Source of the DNA: Brassica napus
Lineage: Eukaryota > Streptophyta > Magnoliopsida > Brassicales > Brassicaceae
Length of the DNA: 64,000 nt
Assembly (NCBI RefSeq): GCF_020379485.1
Contig: NC_063436.1
Coordinates: forward strand, 21,016,423 to 21,080,422
Direction: 5' to 3'
The notes beneath the pieces are model-generated. The model worked only from the letters and a program-made list of their open reading frames with translations, ran no database searches and was not told the origin of the DNA. This document shows positions 49,476 through 61,210 of this stretch, piece by piece. Each line of letters opens with the position of its first letter. Within the stretch, counting starts at the first letter, position 1. The position numbers were made by a program, and so were the translations under genes.

Positions 49476-50016
49476 GACAAAAATTTTCATAAGTTTATTG
49501 ATTAAAGTCGAAAGAAATCGAAAGGAGTAGCCACATTGCAAGGAAGTCCCGCTTGCTCAGGCCCTTCTGTCACCACCGACACATTTTAGAGCATTTTATA
49601 AGAAAAGAATTTCACTCTGAAGAGAGTAACAAAAGAGCAAAATGAATGTTGTCTATTAGTACCTCACAAATGAAAATAAATATTTAACAATATTTAACAA
49701 TATATATAGCCATATTTTCTTTTTTAAAAAGAAAATAATAGTAAGACTACCATTTCATGGCAACTAAGTATAACTTTTTTATCAAAATTTTACCTATCGT
49801 ACAGTATACAAAGTGAAATTGATCACAAATTTGATGCTTTCATCAATATAGTTGACATTTATATTTGGAATTTTTGATTACATCATGGTTTCATGTGTAA
49901 CCGTCTCCAAATCAAAACATACGAGAAAACTAAACGACAGTAAAAAAAAAAAAAAGAAACCCTCAAAGCTAGATTAATTACAAAAGAGCCACCAAAAGTC
50001 CAAAAGTAACTCACTT

Positions 50017-51003
50017 TCAGTCATCATCAGCACCGACCTCTGCATCGCCACCACTATCCGGCGTAAATGGCTCCGACAATTTCGTAGAATTCCGACAAAA
50101 CCCGTTCCCCTGTTTCTCCCCTTTTTCCGCCGCCACAACAAAATGCCCTAACTCTCCGACGACCTCAATCAGATTCTCCTCACATAGAAACTCCTCACTG
50201 TACACTCTCTCAAGCTTCCTCCCAAACTCATGCACAAACACATCCGTCGTCTTCTTCTTCCCGGAATCTTTACTCTTCGCCAAAACCGCCGAAGTAAAAA
50301 TCGGAGCCATCCTTCCCGGGGAATCTCCGGCGTACCCACGCGGCCCATCGATCAGAATCACATCCCACTCGATCTCGTACACAAAGTTGGGTAAATCGTT
50401 GATACCCAGTTTACAATCCGAGAACAAAAGATTCTGAACCGGTCGACACTCGGGTCGGGTTTTATAATAACCCAAAAGCTTACCGGCTTGAGAGACTTTG
50501 GTCGAGTAAACGACGTCGTACGCTTCAACACCAGGATTGTTCTGCTCGAATTTGGAAACGGCGTAAGAGTTTTCGTCGACGAAGACGGTACGGCCTTTGA
50601 GATTTACGGATCTCCAGAGGAGAGACTCGTGGGAGAGGCCGAAGACGAGGAGGTTGCAGGAGGGGCCTTTGGAGTTAATGACGGTGGAGACGGCGGAGAG
50701 TTCGGGGAGAGACATTGAGGTGTTTAGTGGTGTTGAGGAGGTGTAGTGGAGAAGCGCGGCGAGGATGGGCGGTGAGAGGGAGGAGGAGGACGGTGAAGAT
50801 GAGGAGAGGGAGTGGGAGGTTGTTGCGGCGGAGTGGAGTGAGGATGAGAAGAGAGTGAGAGAGAAGAGGAAGGTGAAGAAAGATAGGAAGAAGATGAATA
50901 AGAGGCGGTGGTGATTCGCGGCGGCGAGGGCGGAAGCTGATTTAGAGGGTAAGGGAGTGTGGTGGTGGAAGAGGATCAGATTAGTATTTGCATTGTTCTT
51001 CAT
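50017..51003 (-). CDS. DUF579 polysaccharide biosynthesis protein, IRX15-like (At2g15440 type)
   Basis: Complete single-exon gene, 328 aa. It is a predicted type II Golgi membrane protein: short basic N terminus, one membrane helix at about 34-53, then a Ser-rich stem (60-80). The DUF579/PF04669 domain covers about 100-300 with family motifs CNLLVFGLSHESLLW (116-130), GRTVFVDEN (137-145), CRPVQNLLFSDCKLG (186-200), WDVILIDGPRG (213-223) and SPGRMAPIFT (228-237). IRX15 and IRX15-L affect xylan chain length and 4-O-methyl-glucuronic acid decoration in secondary walls, and sister members are glucuronoxylan methyltransferases. The motifs favour the IRX15 side. Xylan-related function is inferred. 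From memory At2g15440 occupies this place in Arabidopsis. The plus-strand frame at 50488-50718 is a shadow. Confidence 0.88.
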   Translation of the reverse strand: MKNNANTNLILFHHHTPLPSKSASALAAANHHRLLFIFFLSFFTFLFSLTLFSSSLHSAATTSHSLSSSSPSSSSLSPPILAALLHYTSSTPLNTSMSLPELSAVSTVINSKGPSCNLLVFGLSHESLLWRSVNLKGRTVFVDENSYAVSKFEQNNPGVEAYDVVYSTKVSQAGKLLGYYKTRPECRPVQNLLFSDCKLGINDLPNFVYEIEWDVILIDGPRGYAGDSPGRMAPIFTSAVLAKSKDSGKKKTTDVFVHEFGRKLERVYSEEFLCEENLIEVVGELGHFVVAAEKGEKQGNGFCRNSTKLSEPFTPDSGGDAEVGADDD

Positions 51004-51088
51004 TTTCTGACTTTTTTTTTATTTGAGAAAAAAGAAAGAAAGAGAGAACGAAGACGAAATGTGTTGGTGGTCTCTTTTGAGGAACGGC

Positions 51089-51096
51089 TTTATAAA
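51089..51096 (-). promoter_or_regulatory. TATA box of the DUF579 gene
   Basis: TTTATAAA about 90 bp upstream of the ATG at 51003; the leader between them is rich in CTTTCTTTC on the coding strand. Confidence 0.5.
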
Positions 51097-51109
51097 CAAA
51101 GGAAAATAA

Positions 51110-51580
51110 ATTTGTTTGTTTTACTGAACCGGTAATTTCTAAAGACCCGAAACGGATGTCGTTGTCAGCTTTTACTTTTGTTTTATTAATGATCAGATTT
51201 CGAAATTTTGAAATTGGATGTTAAATCAAGCATTTAATCATCTTTTAAAGTATATCACACAAAACATATTCTCAATCCCGTACACATAATAATATCATAT
51301 TTAACTAAAACCTATCATTACATAACAGATACATTTTGGCTGTTTTACTATGCTCCTTTAAATTATGTCAACTTTTGATGAATTTTGATTTCTTGAATTA
51401 CCTTTCCTTTGTGACAAAAAAAAGAAAAGAATTACCTTTCCTAATTTAATTGTAGCTACATGGTCTATTCTAAATAGCATTGCTTTGTCTTATGTCTGAA
51501 TTTGATAAACGGCAATCATTTGTCTTATACCGTTACTTAAATTATGTCAAATCTGATTTCTGGTATTAGTTTTGAACATA
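51110..51580. other. intergenic upstream of the DUF579 gene
   Basis: AT-rich; no element or gene recognised before the retroposon at 51597. Confidence 0.4.
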
Positions 51581-51596
51581 GACTAAAGAAAGCATA

Positions 51597-52410
51597 ACGT
51601 GAGTCTCTCTCCTCTCCTAGAGAGAGAGTTCTCTCTCGAACTCTTTGCTCTCTTCTCAATAAAAAATCTTTCAGAGAGTTTGGAGATTGTTTGAGAGTGA
51701 GAGAGATCTTCACTTTTTTGTTCCCCGGTTTCGGTTTCATCCGACCGGCATCCGACTCCGGCGACGTTCCATCTCCTCGGAAGTTGTCGTCTGGCTTTTG
51801 ACTCTGGCGACGTTGACTTGTTCTCCAGTGACGTCGGCCGGCTTGCTCTCCAGTCTTTTCTGGAGTTTTTTTCTTTTTGTTTGATCTTCGTCTCTTTATC
51901 TTTTCAAAGTCTCAACCCTCTTTCAATTTGGATCTGATTGCTTTATCCTCCCCGGTTAGGGCTTGTTCATCTTCAAACTTCTTCTTATCATCAAAGATGA
52001 CTAGTTTAGATGTAGGATAATTGGATCTTGGAAATTGATTGTGTGCGGTTGATTCTTCTGTTCGTAGACGAGGATCCAGATGGTGGTGTTGACGATTGGT
52101 CTTCATGGATTGGCTGCTCTGTCGAGCAGATCTTCCATCGCTTTAGTTGACTTCTGGTGGTTTGCCGGAATCAGTCGAGAGATCTCTTCGTCGGTGGAGA
52201 TTGGTGGTGGGCTCTCCGAAAACCTACACGTGTCCTCGCGAGTTCGAGTTTTGACGCGTGGATCGTGAGTGGCTCATCTCTTCTTCCGTTCTGGGCCTGC
52301 CCTTCTTGGGCCTTGTTGTAATATCTTGCTTGTTTCTTTTATGGCCTTGTTTGGGCCTTATATGTATAGAGTTTGGTTAATAAAACATCAGTTGACAAAA
52401 AAAAAAAAAA
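51597..52410 (+). mobile_element. non-autonomous retroposon (Sadhu/LINE-mobilised type), 814 bp, with 16-bp target duplication
   Basis: Perfect 16-bp duplication GACTAAAGAAAGCATA at 51581-51596 and 52411-52426. The element ends in a run of 14 A's after AATAAAACATCAGTTGAC. It starts with a CT-rich leader (ACGTGAGTCTCTCTCCTC), has a GC-richer centre with GGCGACGTT repeats, and contains GGGCCT(T/G) repeats near the 3' end. Frames of about 65 codons have no recognisable product. Same architecture as 27503-28459 and 28623-34190. Confidence 0.85.
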
Positions 52411-52426
52411 GACTAAAGAAAGCATA

Positions 52427-53813
52427 TTAATTCTTCAAATGATATCGAATACAGTGACCTATCATTAAATATGTTTCTTAATATGCTTATCCTACCAATA
52501 GAATGGAAAAGGTAATATATATAGTTTCACGTGGTTTCTCATAGCTCCATTATAGTGAACAATTTATAACAATAACTCTACGATGTATTTTTTTGTGAAC
52601 AACATAGATAGATTTTATTACGACTCTACCAATCAAACCGGTAGCTCTGAATCCATATGAATGATATAAGTCGTCTGATGCCTAACACCGCGTACTAGTC
52701 TATCTCTTTGTATTATACATTGAGACATGGATGATCGCCGTATCTGTGAAATTTTCCTCCAGGATACATATGTCTTCCAAATAAACTGTAAATACAAATC
52801 ATTTTTCTTGTTCCGAAAATATCTTCCAAATAATTCTATGATTTATTTTTGTCTACAATACACATATTCATGATGAATGTACTTGCACTATATTCTTGAT
52901 AAATAGTTTTCAGAAGTATCCTGTACCATGATGAATAGACCATTCAATGTTTAAAAATCGTTAGATGATAGTTAGACATTTTATAAAGAATTAGTGTGCA
53001 GATGTTGTTTAAACTGCCTTTAGAATTTTTTTTATTTTTTTAAATTGTTTAACAGATAAACGATTTTCATAACATTGGTGATATTTGTAGCACAAAAGTT
53101 AGCTTCTAAACTTTTGGCAATCAATAGTTCGCAGAAACTACATATGATTAAAACCAGACTTAAAACTCTTAACCAGTAAAACAAGAGAACTCGACAACCG
53201 TGTTAAGTTAATTATTAAAACTTGGTAGGTTCATTGTATAACTTTATCAAACTTAGGGAGTCTTACTCTCACTAACACTCCCTAAGTTTGATAACACATG
53301 AACATTAACTGAATAACAATATTTTTGTTTACAAAAGATACTTTTTTTTTCATTTTTACTAAAGAGGAACAGTAAAACTACAACAATTACATGCTCCTCT
53401 ACTTTTTTTTATTTTTATTACTAGAATAATTTTTTTTTGTCAACATTACTAGAATAATTTATATGCTGTAAATATTATTATATAGTTTTATGGTCCAAAA
53501 TACTCTCAAAGTTATAACAAAAACCGAATTACAAAAATGCCATTAAAATGATGTGACACGTCATTATTGGAAAAACAATTTTAACAATAAAATATCTGTC
53601 GTAATTGAAGTCTATCTATTAAACATGTTTAGAATTTTTTTTGTCAAAAATGTGGTGCCAAACTTTTGTGTGAACAGCATATCTTTTTTTTCTCAAACAG
53701 GGTTTACTATTTCAAAAAAATGAATTACAAAATGTCAGCAAAATGTTATGATACATCATTGTTGGCAGATTTTTTTAACAATAAAATATCTATCATAATT
53801 TAAGAGGTTGATT
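52427..53813. other. gene-poor; hairpin and inverted repeats
   Basis: No gene. Contains the hairpin at 53244-53294. A 23-bp sequence around 53381-53403 (CAATTACATGCTCCTCTAC) recurs inverted at 54042-54064. Confidence 0.5.
53244..53294. repeat. perfect 18-bp hairpin
   Basis: Arms TTATCAAACTTAGGGAGT (53244-53261) and ACTCCCTAAGTTTGATAA (53277-53294), loop 15 bp. No transposon signature or gene context explains it. Confidence 0.8.
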
Positions 53814-55151
53814 GTTTGTAGATTCTACACTAGTTTTTAGTTTTTGATTTTTCAAAAACCATTTTTTACCCAATCAGAATTTCTAAGAAATTGATTCCCT
53901 AAAAGTAAGGAAAACAAAAACTCTTCATATAGCCAATCAAGATGTTAGCAAAAGAGTTTTCCTATAAACTAGAAAACTAGTTTTTACATACTATATTAAC
54001 TTTTAAGTGAAAAACCTGAATCCATGTTTTTTTTATTTTTTGTAGAGGAGCATGTAATTGTTGTCAAATAAAAGTGATGATTGTTTCAGTAGTTTTTAGT
54101 TTTAGTTTTTGGTTTTTAGATTTTAGTTTTTAGTTTTTAGATTTCAGCTTTTGGTTTTTGGTTATTGGTTTTTAGATTTAGATTTTGGTTTTTGGTTTTG
54201 CAGTATTTTTTTTTTTGCAAAAATTAATTAATGAGTTACTTTGAAATAATACAACAAAATAGAAATAAATATTTATATTTACAATTAAAATTATCAAAAT
54301 ATTGTGATAATTATTTAAAAATAAAATACAATAACATATTTTAATTATTATAGTTTTATAAAATAATATTATAATAAAAGATTTATCATAAAATTTATAT
54401 AAATTGAAAAAAAATAAAAATATTAAAAAGTTTGAAACTACTTAGAAATTTTTCTTATATAAATTATTTTTAATTTTATAAACTTAAATAGTAATAGTTT
54501 TTTAAAAATATTACAAATTATATAAAAATAAAAATACTTAAAATTTTGAAACTAATTATAAAATTTCTCATTTAAATTATTATATTTTCTTAAAATTGAA
54601 CGGCTATTTTTATTTTTCATGACTACTAAAACATATTATTTTTTTATAATTTTAGTTATTTTTAATGTGACTAGTAATTATTAGAATTATTTTATTATTT
54701 TATATAGAGAAATTAATAACTAAGTTTTAAAATAATTTAATATTATCTATAAACTATATAAATTTATTTTACAGATATTAAACACAAATAAATTATATCA
54801 CATTATTGTTTAAATTATAGCTAATGTACCAACAATTGTATGATTATTTATCTTTATGAAAATATTATTTATTAATTATTAATTAATTAAATATTGTAGT
54901 TTCTACCCAAAAAAAATCAAAATTCGTTTTTCCTTTCAAAAACTCACAAAAGTTGGTTTTTGGTTTTTCTTCACAAATTGGTTAAACTTTTCAAAAACTA
55001 GTTTTCCTAAATTTTAGGAAAACTATTTATTAGAAATTTTGATTGGCAAATCAAATAGTTTCTACAAAAACTAAAACTTGATTGGATGAAAAATGGTTTT
55101 TGCGAAAACAAAAACCAAAAACTAAAACAAAAACCACAAACAATCAACCTC
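53814..55151. mobile_element. long terminal inverted repeat DNA element, ~1.34 kb
   Basis: The ends GAGGTTGATTGTTTG and CAAACAATCAACCTC are exact inverses; imperfect pairing continues inward for about 200 bp (CAAAAACCATTTTT and its complement; AGTTTTCCTA and its complement). Flanking 3-mers are TAA and AAA, close to the TWA of PIF/Harbinger. The centre holds T-rich TTTTAGTTTTTGG arrays (54085-54205) and no coding sequence. Confidence 0.65.
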
Positions 55152-55920
55152 AAAGTAGAGGAGTACGTAGTGTTTTTATATATATTATCTTAGCTTTTTA
55201 TTAATATTAATATAGCAGATTTTTAAAATTTGGCCAATTTTTTCGAGCTAGTTAGATTTTTGGGTAATATTTATTTTCTATATAGACAAAGCTAATCTAA
55301 ATTTTTTTTGGCAGATTTGTATAAATGATTTTAATTTTTAGTAGTTGTACTTATTTATGGCATATGTTTCAAATTAGCCATTTCAGAATAAATTTTTGGA
55401 GGTAAATATTTATTACTAGATTGCCATAGACTTTGGTAGTAGATTTGTTCTATATGATGGCAGACTCTTAACCGAAAATATAGGGTTAGCGTAAAACAAA
55501 AATTTAACTGAATTAAATTGAATTCTGATCTATATCAAATTTGAACCAGACTTAGGTTTTTAAGTTTGCAACTGTTTTCGTCATATATGAAGATTACAAA
55601 GTTGATTTTTCTGAACATGAGTTGGAACTGAGGTAGTTTTTTTGCCGAATCAAAATCTACTCAAACAAAACCTTGATACACCACATGTGAAAGTAGGAAA
55701 TAAAAGGAAGTTTCATGGCTTTTGGATATTTGAAAAGTTGAAAATGTTACATTATGTGTAGAGTTTAGTAGAGTGAAGAAAAATCATACGGAGAAAGTTA
55801 GCAAAGATGTGAAAGAAACTGGACCAGTATACTGACCAATTGTGTGAAAACGAAGAATATACGTATGAAAATGCGTGGTGTTATTTAACATGATTACCAA
55901 AAAAAAGTGCATGGTGTTCG
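55152..55920. other. intergenic, AT-rich, nothing recognised
   Basis: No coding potential or repeat identified. Confidence 0.4.
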
Positions 55921-56803
55921 ATTTGATTACTACGACAATTCTGATTGGTTAGGGTTACAGAGAAGAATCAGAATGTGACTGAGATGAAGAATATGTCTTC
56001 CCTCATTTTTTCTACAAAAGATGTTGTGAGAACAAGTGTATTGTCCACCAGATGGAGAAATCTTTCGCAACGTGTTGTTGGATTGGACTTGAAATCCCGC
56101 CATTTCCAGAATTTCAGTAAGTTTGTGAGTTTCACTGACCGGTTTTTCAATTACCACGGGGACTCTTTGATCTCCAAAGTCTGTTTAATTATTTGTGGTA
56201 ATTTGATCTTGTGACTGCAAGAAGGATTCAGCATCTTGATATTTATTTTGCAATCAATTACACATTTGATCTGATACCCCTGAGCTTATATACCTGTGAG
56301 ACGTTGGTACACTTACGGATCCAGCATGTCTTATTGGTTAATACCGAGTTTGTTTCCTTACCTTGCCTAAAGATCATGGATTTAGAAGCTGTCCCAATGA
56401 GGCCACGTTGGAGAAACTTATTTCGGGCTCTTTTGTTCTGGAAGATTTGAAGATCCTTCGGTACTCTGTTAAAGGTTCAAAGGGTTTAAAAGTGCGCTCT
56501 CGGACGCTAAAGAGACTTCACCTATATACGTACTACAACGTTCTGATTGAGGCTCCTCTACTCCAGTGTTTGAAGACTGATGTTAACTTAACAAATCAAT
56601 TTAAGATCATCCATTCGGGTTTCTTAGACAAAGTAGATATTTTCTTTTTTGGTGTCCCCGGCGGGAGAAGAGTGATTTGTGATATCCTCACTGATATGTC
56701 GATGGTCAGCGATCTATTTATTCGTTGTACTTTTTGGGAGGTATACTTGTCAACATCTGAACATTTTATCTTGCCAAGTTCTTGTTCTTTAATTAGTAGT
56801 TGA
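55921..56803 (+). pseudogene. F-box/LRR/FBD protein pseudogene
   Basis: Three frames in succession encode parts of one FBD-associated F-box protein. The F-box tail is STKDVVRTSVLSTRWRNLSQ at about 56002-56061. RIQHLDIYF, PLSLYTCETLVHLRI and LPCLKIM (56223-56385) are LRR-like parts, followed by EATLEKLISGS and KGLKVRSRTLKRLHLY (56395-56526). The start of the F-box is scrambled, a deletion near 56205 and another frame change near 56390 break the frame, and the FBD end is not found. F-box proteins are SCF ubiquitin-ligase adaptors. The FBD subclass expands and decays quickly in Brassicaceae. Confidence 0.8.
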
Positions 56804-57092
56804 ACATTGAAGTATTGAAGTTATTTTTACTTGTTAAATTGATAAAATTGAGTTGGCTTTTTAGGCAAAATATGGTGGTTTAACTAATTCGTTATAGTTT
56901 ATTTTGAAAATGATGGAGAAAACATGAGACCTTGTTGACTAACAATGCAAACATAACTCAAAAACCAAACTAAGACCAAATAAAGCTATAACCATATGAA
57001 CATACAATTACATCAAACAGTCCTATTATTTATAATTAGTTTAAGACTTTCGAATCATAAAAATAGTGTACTATCTTATATCAGTCTTAGTA

Positions 57093-57494
57093 GGGATTAT
57101 TGGTTGGTGTATTTTGATGGATTCGAAAATCCAAATTAAATCTAGTGTTATTGGTTCTATGATTTTAAAATATGTATTGAAATCATGTGTTATTCGTTTA
57201 ATGATTCATAAATTCTAATTCAAATCAAGTGTTATTCGTTTAATGATTCATAAATTCTAATTCAAATCAAGTGTTATTCAATCATACGGATTTACTAATA
57301 GATTTGATTTCATAATGTATTTGAATGGATTTACATGGATTTCTTTGTGAAAAATACAAAGGCCCAAATCCGAAGGAAAACCTCCGGATTTGTAAATACT
57401 AATCCGAGAAAATTTGAAAATTTGTATATTTTACTTGGATTTATAAATAGTATATGGATTTCTAAATCAATAAAAATATATAAACCAATAACAC
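57093..57494. mobile_element. possible PIF/Harbinger-like MITE with 42-bp tandem repeat
   Basis: Ends GGGATTATTGGTTGG (57093) and ...AAACCAATAACAC (57482-57494) are roughly inverted. The interior has two complete 42-bp tandem units at 57187-57228 and 57229-57270, starting GTGTTATTCGTTTAATGATT, and a partial third. No target duplication was confirmed. Confidence 0.4.
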
Positions 57495-57611
57495 AAAAGT
57501 ACAATATGACGTTTGCATAGACATGAGATTAATTGCGTTTATGCGTGTGTGTTGTGTATATAAGAAATCCTCAGTTTGTTCTGCTTGGAACTGCAAAATA
57601 TTATATTGGAC

Positions 57612-57905
57612 AAATCTCCAAAATAGCACATTTCTAAGTTTATATCACAAAAATAGCACTCAAAAACTAAAATGACCAAAATAACATTTTATCTTTTGAA
57701 AAATTTAACTTTTTTATTTTTCAAAATTTGAAATCTTATCCCAAAACCTCACTTCTCAACTCTAAACCCTAAAACCTAAACTCTAAACCCTAAACCCTAA
57801 ATTCTAAACCCTAACTCCACCTCTTGAGTGCTATTTTTGTGATTTATGGCCTTGAGTGTTAGTTTGGGAACAAAAACTTGATTTAGTGCTATTTTGGTCT
57901 TTTTC
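57612..57905. mobile_element. inverted-repeat MITE with telomere-like loop, next to the UGT gene
   Basis: Left arm CCAAAATAGCACATTTCTAAG ... CACAAAAATAGCACTCAA (57619-57665) is inverted on the right as TTGAGTGCTATTTTTGTG ... TTAGTGCTATTTTGG (57824-57896). The centre (57765-57822) is repeated CCCTAAA/CTCTAAA. It ends about 75 bp before the ATG of UGT73B5. Confidence 0.65.
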
Positions 57906-57978
57906 TCTATTATATTTTTCTTCTGTTTTCTGTTCTGTTTCATCCTTTAAAACCAAGATCTTGTTTCTGCAACCAAAC

Positions 57979-59601
57979 ATGAACAGCGAAGTCTCTGAGC
58001 CGATTCATATTTGTTTTTTCCCCTTCATGGCTCAGGGCCACATGATACCAACCCTAGACATGGCCAAGCTTTTCTCCAGCAGAGGAGCCAAATCAACCAT
58101 CATCACAACCCCAATTAACTCTAAGATTTTAGAGAAACAAACTGAAGCATTCAACAATCAAAACCCTGATCTCGAAATTGGAATCAAGATCTTCGACTTC
58201 CCTTGTGTAGAGCTTGGTTTGCCTGAAGGGTGCGAGAACGTTGACTTCATCAACTCATACCAAAAACCTGACGCAGGTGACTTGTCCTTAAAGTTTCTTT
58301 TCTCTACCAAGTACATGAAACAGCAACTGGAGAGTTTCATCGAAACATCCAAACCGAGCTGTCTCGTGGCCGATATGTTCTTCCCTTGGGCGACACAATC
58401 CGCGGAAAAGTTCGGTGTCCCAAGACTTGTGTTCCACGGCACATCGTTCTTTTCCTTATGCTGTTCTTATAACATGAGGATTCACAAGCCTCATAAGAAA
58501 GTAGCTACGAGGTCTACACCTTTTGTGATCACTGGTCTCCCCGGGGACATAGTTATGACATCGCAGCAAGCTAACGTTAGCAACGACGAAACTCCAAGGG
58601 GAAAGTTTATGAAAGAGGTCAGAGAATCGGAGTCCATTAGCTTTGGTGTTTTGGTGAATAGCTTCTACGAGGTGGAATCTACTTATGCCGACTTTTACCG
58701 TGATTTCGTTGCGAAAAGAGCTTGGCACATCGGTCCGCTTTCGCTCTGCAACGTAGATCTTGCGGAGAAAGCTGGGAGAGGGAAAATAGCAAACGTTGAT
58801 GAGAAGGAATGCCTGAAATGGCTCGAGTCTAAGGCAACTGGTTCAGTGGTTTACGTGTCATTTGGCAGCGGAACTAGCTTCACCAACGAGCAGCTGTTAG
58901 AGATCGCCGCCGGTCTTGAAGGCTCTGGTCAAAATTTCATTTGGGTGGTTAGGAAAAACGAAAACCAAGGTAAAAATGATATCAGGCTCAAAATTAATAT
59001 TTATTTATTTTTCCTTATTTCTATAATATATATGATCTGATACCATGGCAATGAGTAAATTGGCTAATGTTTTTGAGAGTCTGGAAACAATTAACGTAAC
59101 AAATTTAATTTTTGGTGTTGGTGTGGTTGGTGGATAGGTGAAAATGAGGAGTGGTTGCCTGAAGGGTTTGAGGAGAGAACAAAAGGGAAAGGGCTAATCA
59201 TACGTGGGTGGGCCCCGCAGGTGCTGATACTTGACCACAAAGCGGTTGGAGGATTTGTGACGCACTGTGGATGGAACTCGGTTATGGAGGGCATTGCTGC
59301 GGGGTTACCTATGGTGACTTGGCCGATGGGCGCGGAACAGTTTTACAACGAGAAGCTATTGACAAAGGTGTTGAAAACAGGAGTGAATGTAGGGGCTACA
59401 GAGTTGGTGAAAAGGGGAAAGTTGATTAGTAGAGAGGAAGTGGAGAAGGCAGTGAGAGAAGTGATAGTTGGGGAAGAGGCAGAGGAAAGGCGGAAACGGG
59501 CTAAGAAGCTAGGCGAAATGGCCAAAGCAGCTGTTGAGGAAGGAGGGTCTTCTTATAATGATTTGAACAAGTTCATGGAAGAGGTGAACGGTAGAAAGTA
59601 G
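57979..59601 (+). CDS. UGT73B5: UDP-glycosyltransferase 73B5-like
   Basis: Two exons, 57979-58969 and 59138-59601, with a GT-AG intron of 168 bp; the product is 484 aa, the UGT73B4/B5 length. The ATG at 57979 (MNSEVSEP) was chosen over the upstream in-frame ATG at 57856, because family similarity starts here and 57856 lies inside a MITE. The catalytic His is H21 (FMAQGHMIP) and the partner Asp is D132 ([11 protein letters not shown]). The 44-residue PSPG box runs W355-Q398, with HCGWNS, and the terminal Gln fits UDP-glucose preference. Family members are cytosolic, stress- and pathogen-induced, and glucosylate flavonoids and xenobiotics. N-terminal and post-intron residues ([19 protein letters not shown]) favour UGT73B5 (At2g15480) over UGT73B4. 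Unlike Arabidopsis I see only one copy here. Confidence 0.92.
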
Positions 59602-59835
59602 AAGAAAACTGAACATATTTCATGTTTCTTTTTAACATGTTTTATGCTGTGAGATGGATTTTTTTACTTGGTTAGCTTTAGCTATGACCCCCTTAAGTCA
59701 GTCGTATAAAGTTGATGGAATGTATTTGGTACATTTATGTATCTGCTTTGAAATCAAATTTCTCGTTATGCGTACAACATACTTCCTGCTTTCTGCTTCC
59801 GATCATCACTTCATGCTTCAAATTTCATACAAAAC
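59602..59835. other. 3' flank of the UGT gene
   Basis: T-rich 3' UTR-like sequence. No second UGT copy follows. Confidence 0.4.
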
Positions 59836-59839
59836 CTGA

Positions 59840-61210
59840 AGATGCAAAGATCAGGTGAACCAGTTTGAAGTAGGCATACAACGAGTGTGCAAGTAGAATA
59901 ATCGAAATGTAGTAGAGCTGAAGACTTAGAAATTAAATTTTGGAAAACAAGCAGCTGAAATTTTATTTTAGAGAAGGAATATCTCCTTTTGGAATTTTCA
60001 TAAAGACTTTGTAGAGTTTTAGGAAACTTTTCATATTTGGAGATTTGGAGAATATTTCTTAAGAGGGTAGGTTAGCTGATTGACTACCAGGTATAAGTAG
60101 TCTTGCTCGACTTGTGTATTAGAGTTATCACTTGAGTTGTATTCTTAGCATAAGTGTGAATTTTCATAACTTATAAGGTGAGTGAAAAGCACAGAGGGTT
60201 AATGGGTGATGTTCTAAAGTTTTTTTCGAGCTTAGTACGTGTGAGGCTAGAGGAACGAGTCAAGAGTGTATCGGGGTTTTGTTGAGGTTCTGTTTAAAGA
60301 GAGACTGTAAGTTCACTTTAAAAAGAGATATAATATATACACATATCTTTGTAGAGATATACTTTAGTGTATTGTGTATTACACTTCGTGCTATAGTTCT
60401 TGCATTTACATTTGGTGTCAGAGCGGTCACCCATTTCGATTGTACAACAAGTGAGATCCTGCGTAAAAAATAGAGATTGTCGATTTGCGTTTGACTTCTC
60501 TCCTGTAAACAATGCCTATTTGAATCTGCATCCCTTGAAAGATGAAGAAATAGAGGATGATGAAATGCTTGATGTACTCTCCATCGATGATCTAGCAGAC
60601 TTTCTAACAGAGGGAACTCTGAGTATGAAGAGCTTGACAACTTGGTCTCTATCTCTGTGCAAAGCTGCTCAGGTCACCAATGTTGCATACAACTGGCTCT
60701 CTTACTCTCACAAGAATCATGTATCCGTTGAGAGGCCGGTTCGACTGACCTACAAGATGTATCATGGTATTTGAGTTGATGTGGGAGAGATGACCTTCCA
60801 CCAAGTTTTGAATCTTAGTCTACTCCAAATGGAAGGTTGAAAGGGTTGGCATTCCCTAGGATCATATTTGGGATTCTTCAAAGCCAGTATCAACTGAAGA
60901 GGAAGCTAAAGGAGAGGTTGGTTCAGTACAAGGAGGATGTCCGACTTTGTGAATAGTATCTCTTCAAGCTGAAAAAGCTGAAAAGAAGAAGAAGGGAAAG
61001 TCTGTTTCCTTGATGGTTTTACCAAGTGAATATACGGTAGATCCAGCAATGCATAGCTCGACAATACTGTACTTCTTGAAACTCCCTTATGCTTTTTTTT
61101 TCTTTTTGTCAACTACTCCCTTATGCTTGCCACTGAGATTGATAGGTTCACATAGCCGTAGTGCTCATCATAATCCAAGGTTTTGTTGTAAGGGAGTAGA
61201 AGCATGACGA
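59840..61210 (+). mobile_element. decayed LTR retrotransposon (one LTR and partial interior)
   Basis: A primer-binding-site-like TGGTGTCAGAGCGG at 60413-60426 follows a ~0.5-kb leader with the character of an LTR (about 59840-60409). Downstream, broken frames include FPRIIFGILQSQYQLKRKLK near 60860-60915 and a frame at 60400-60774, neither assigned to a family. No 3' LTR, reverse transcriptase or target duplication was seen. Confidence 0.45.

Noticed and set aside
51687..52268. Open frames of about 60 codons as genes
   Set aside because: They lie within the retroposon at 51597-52410 and have no recognisable product.
60400..60774. 124-codon frame as a host gene
   Set aside because: It overlaps a primer-binding-site-like sequence after an LTR-like leader, so it is more likely the start of a decayed retroelement interior.
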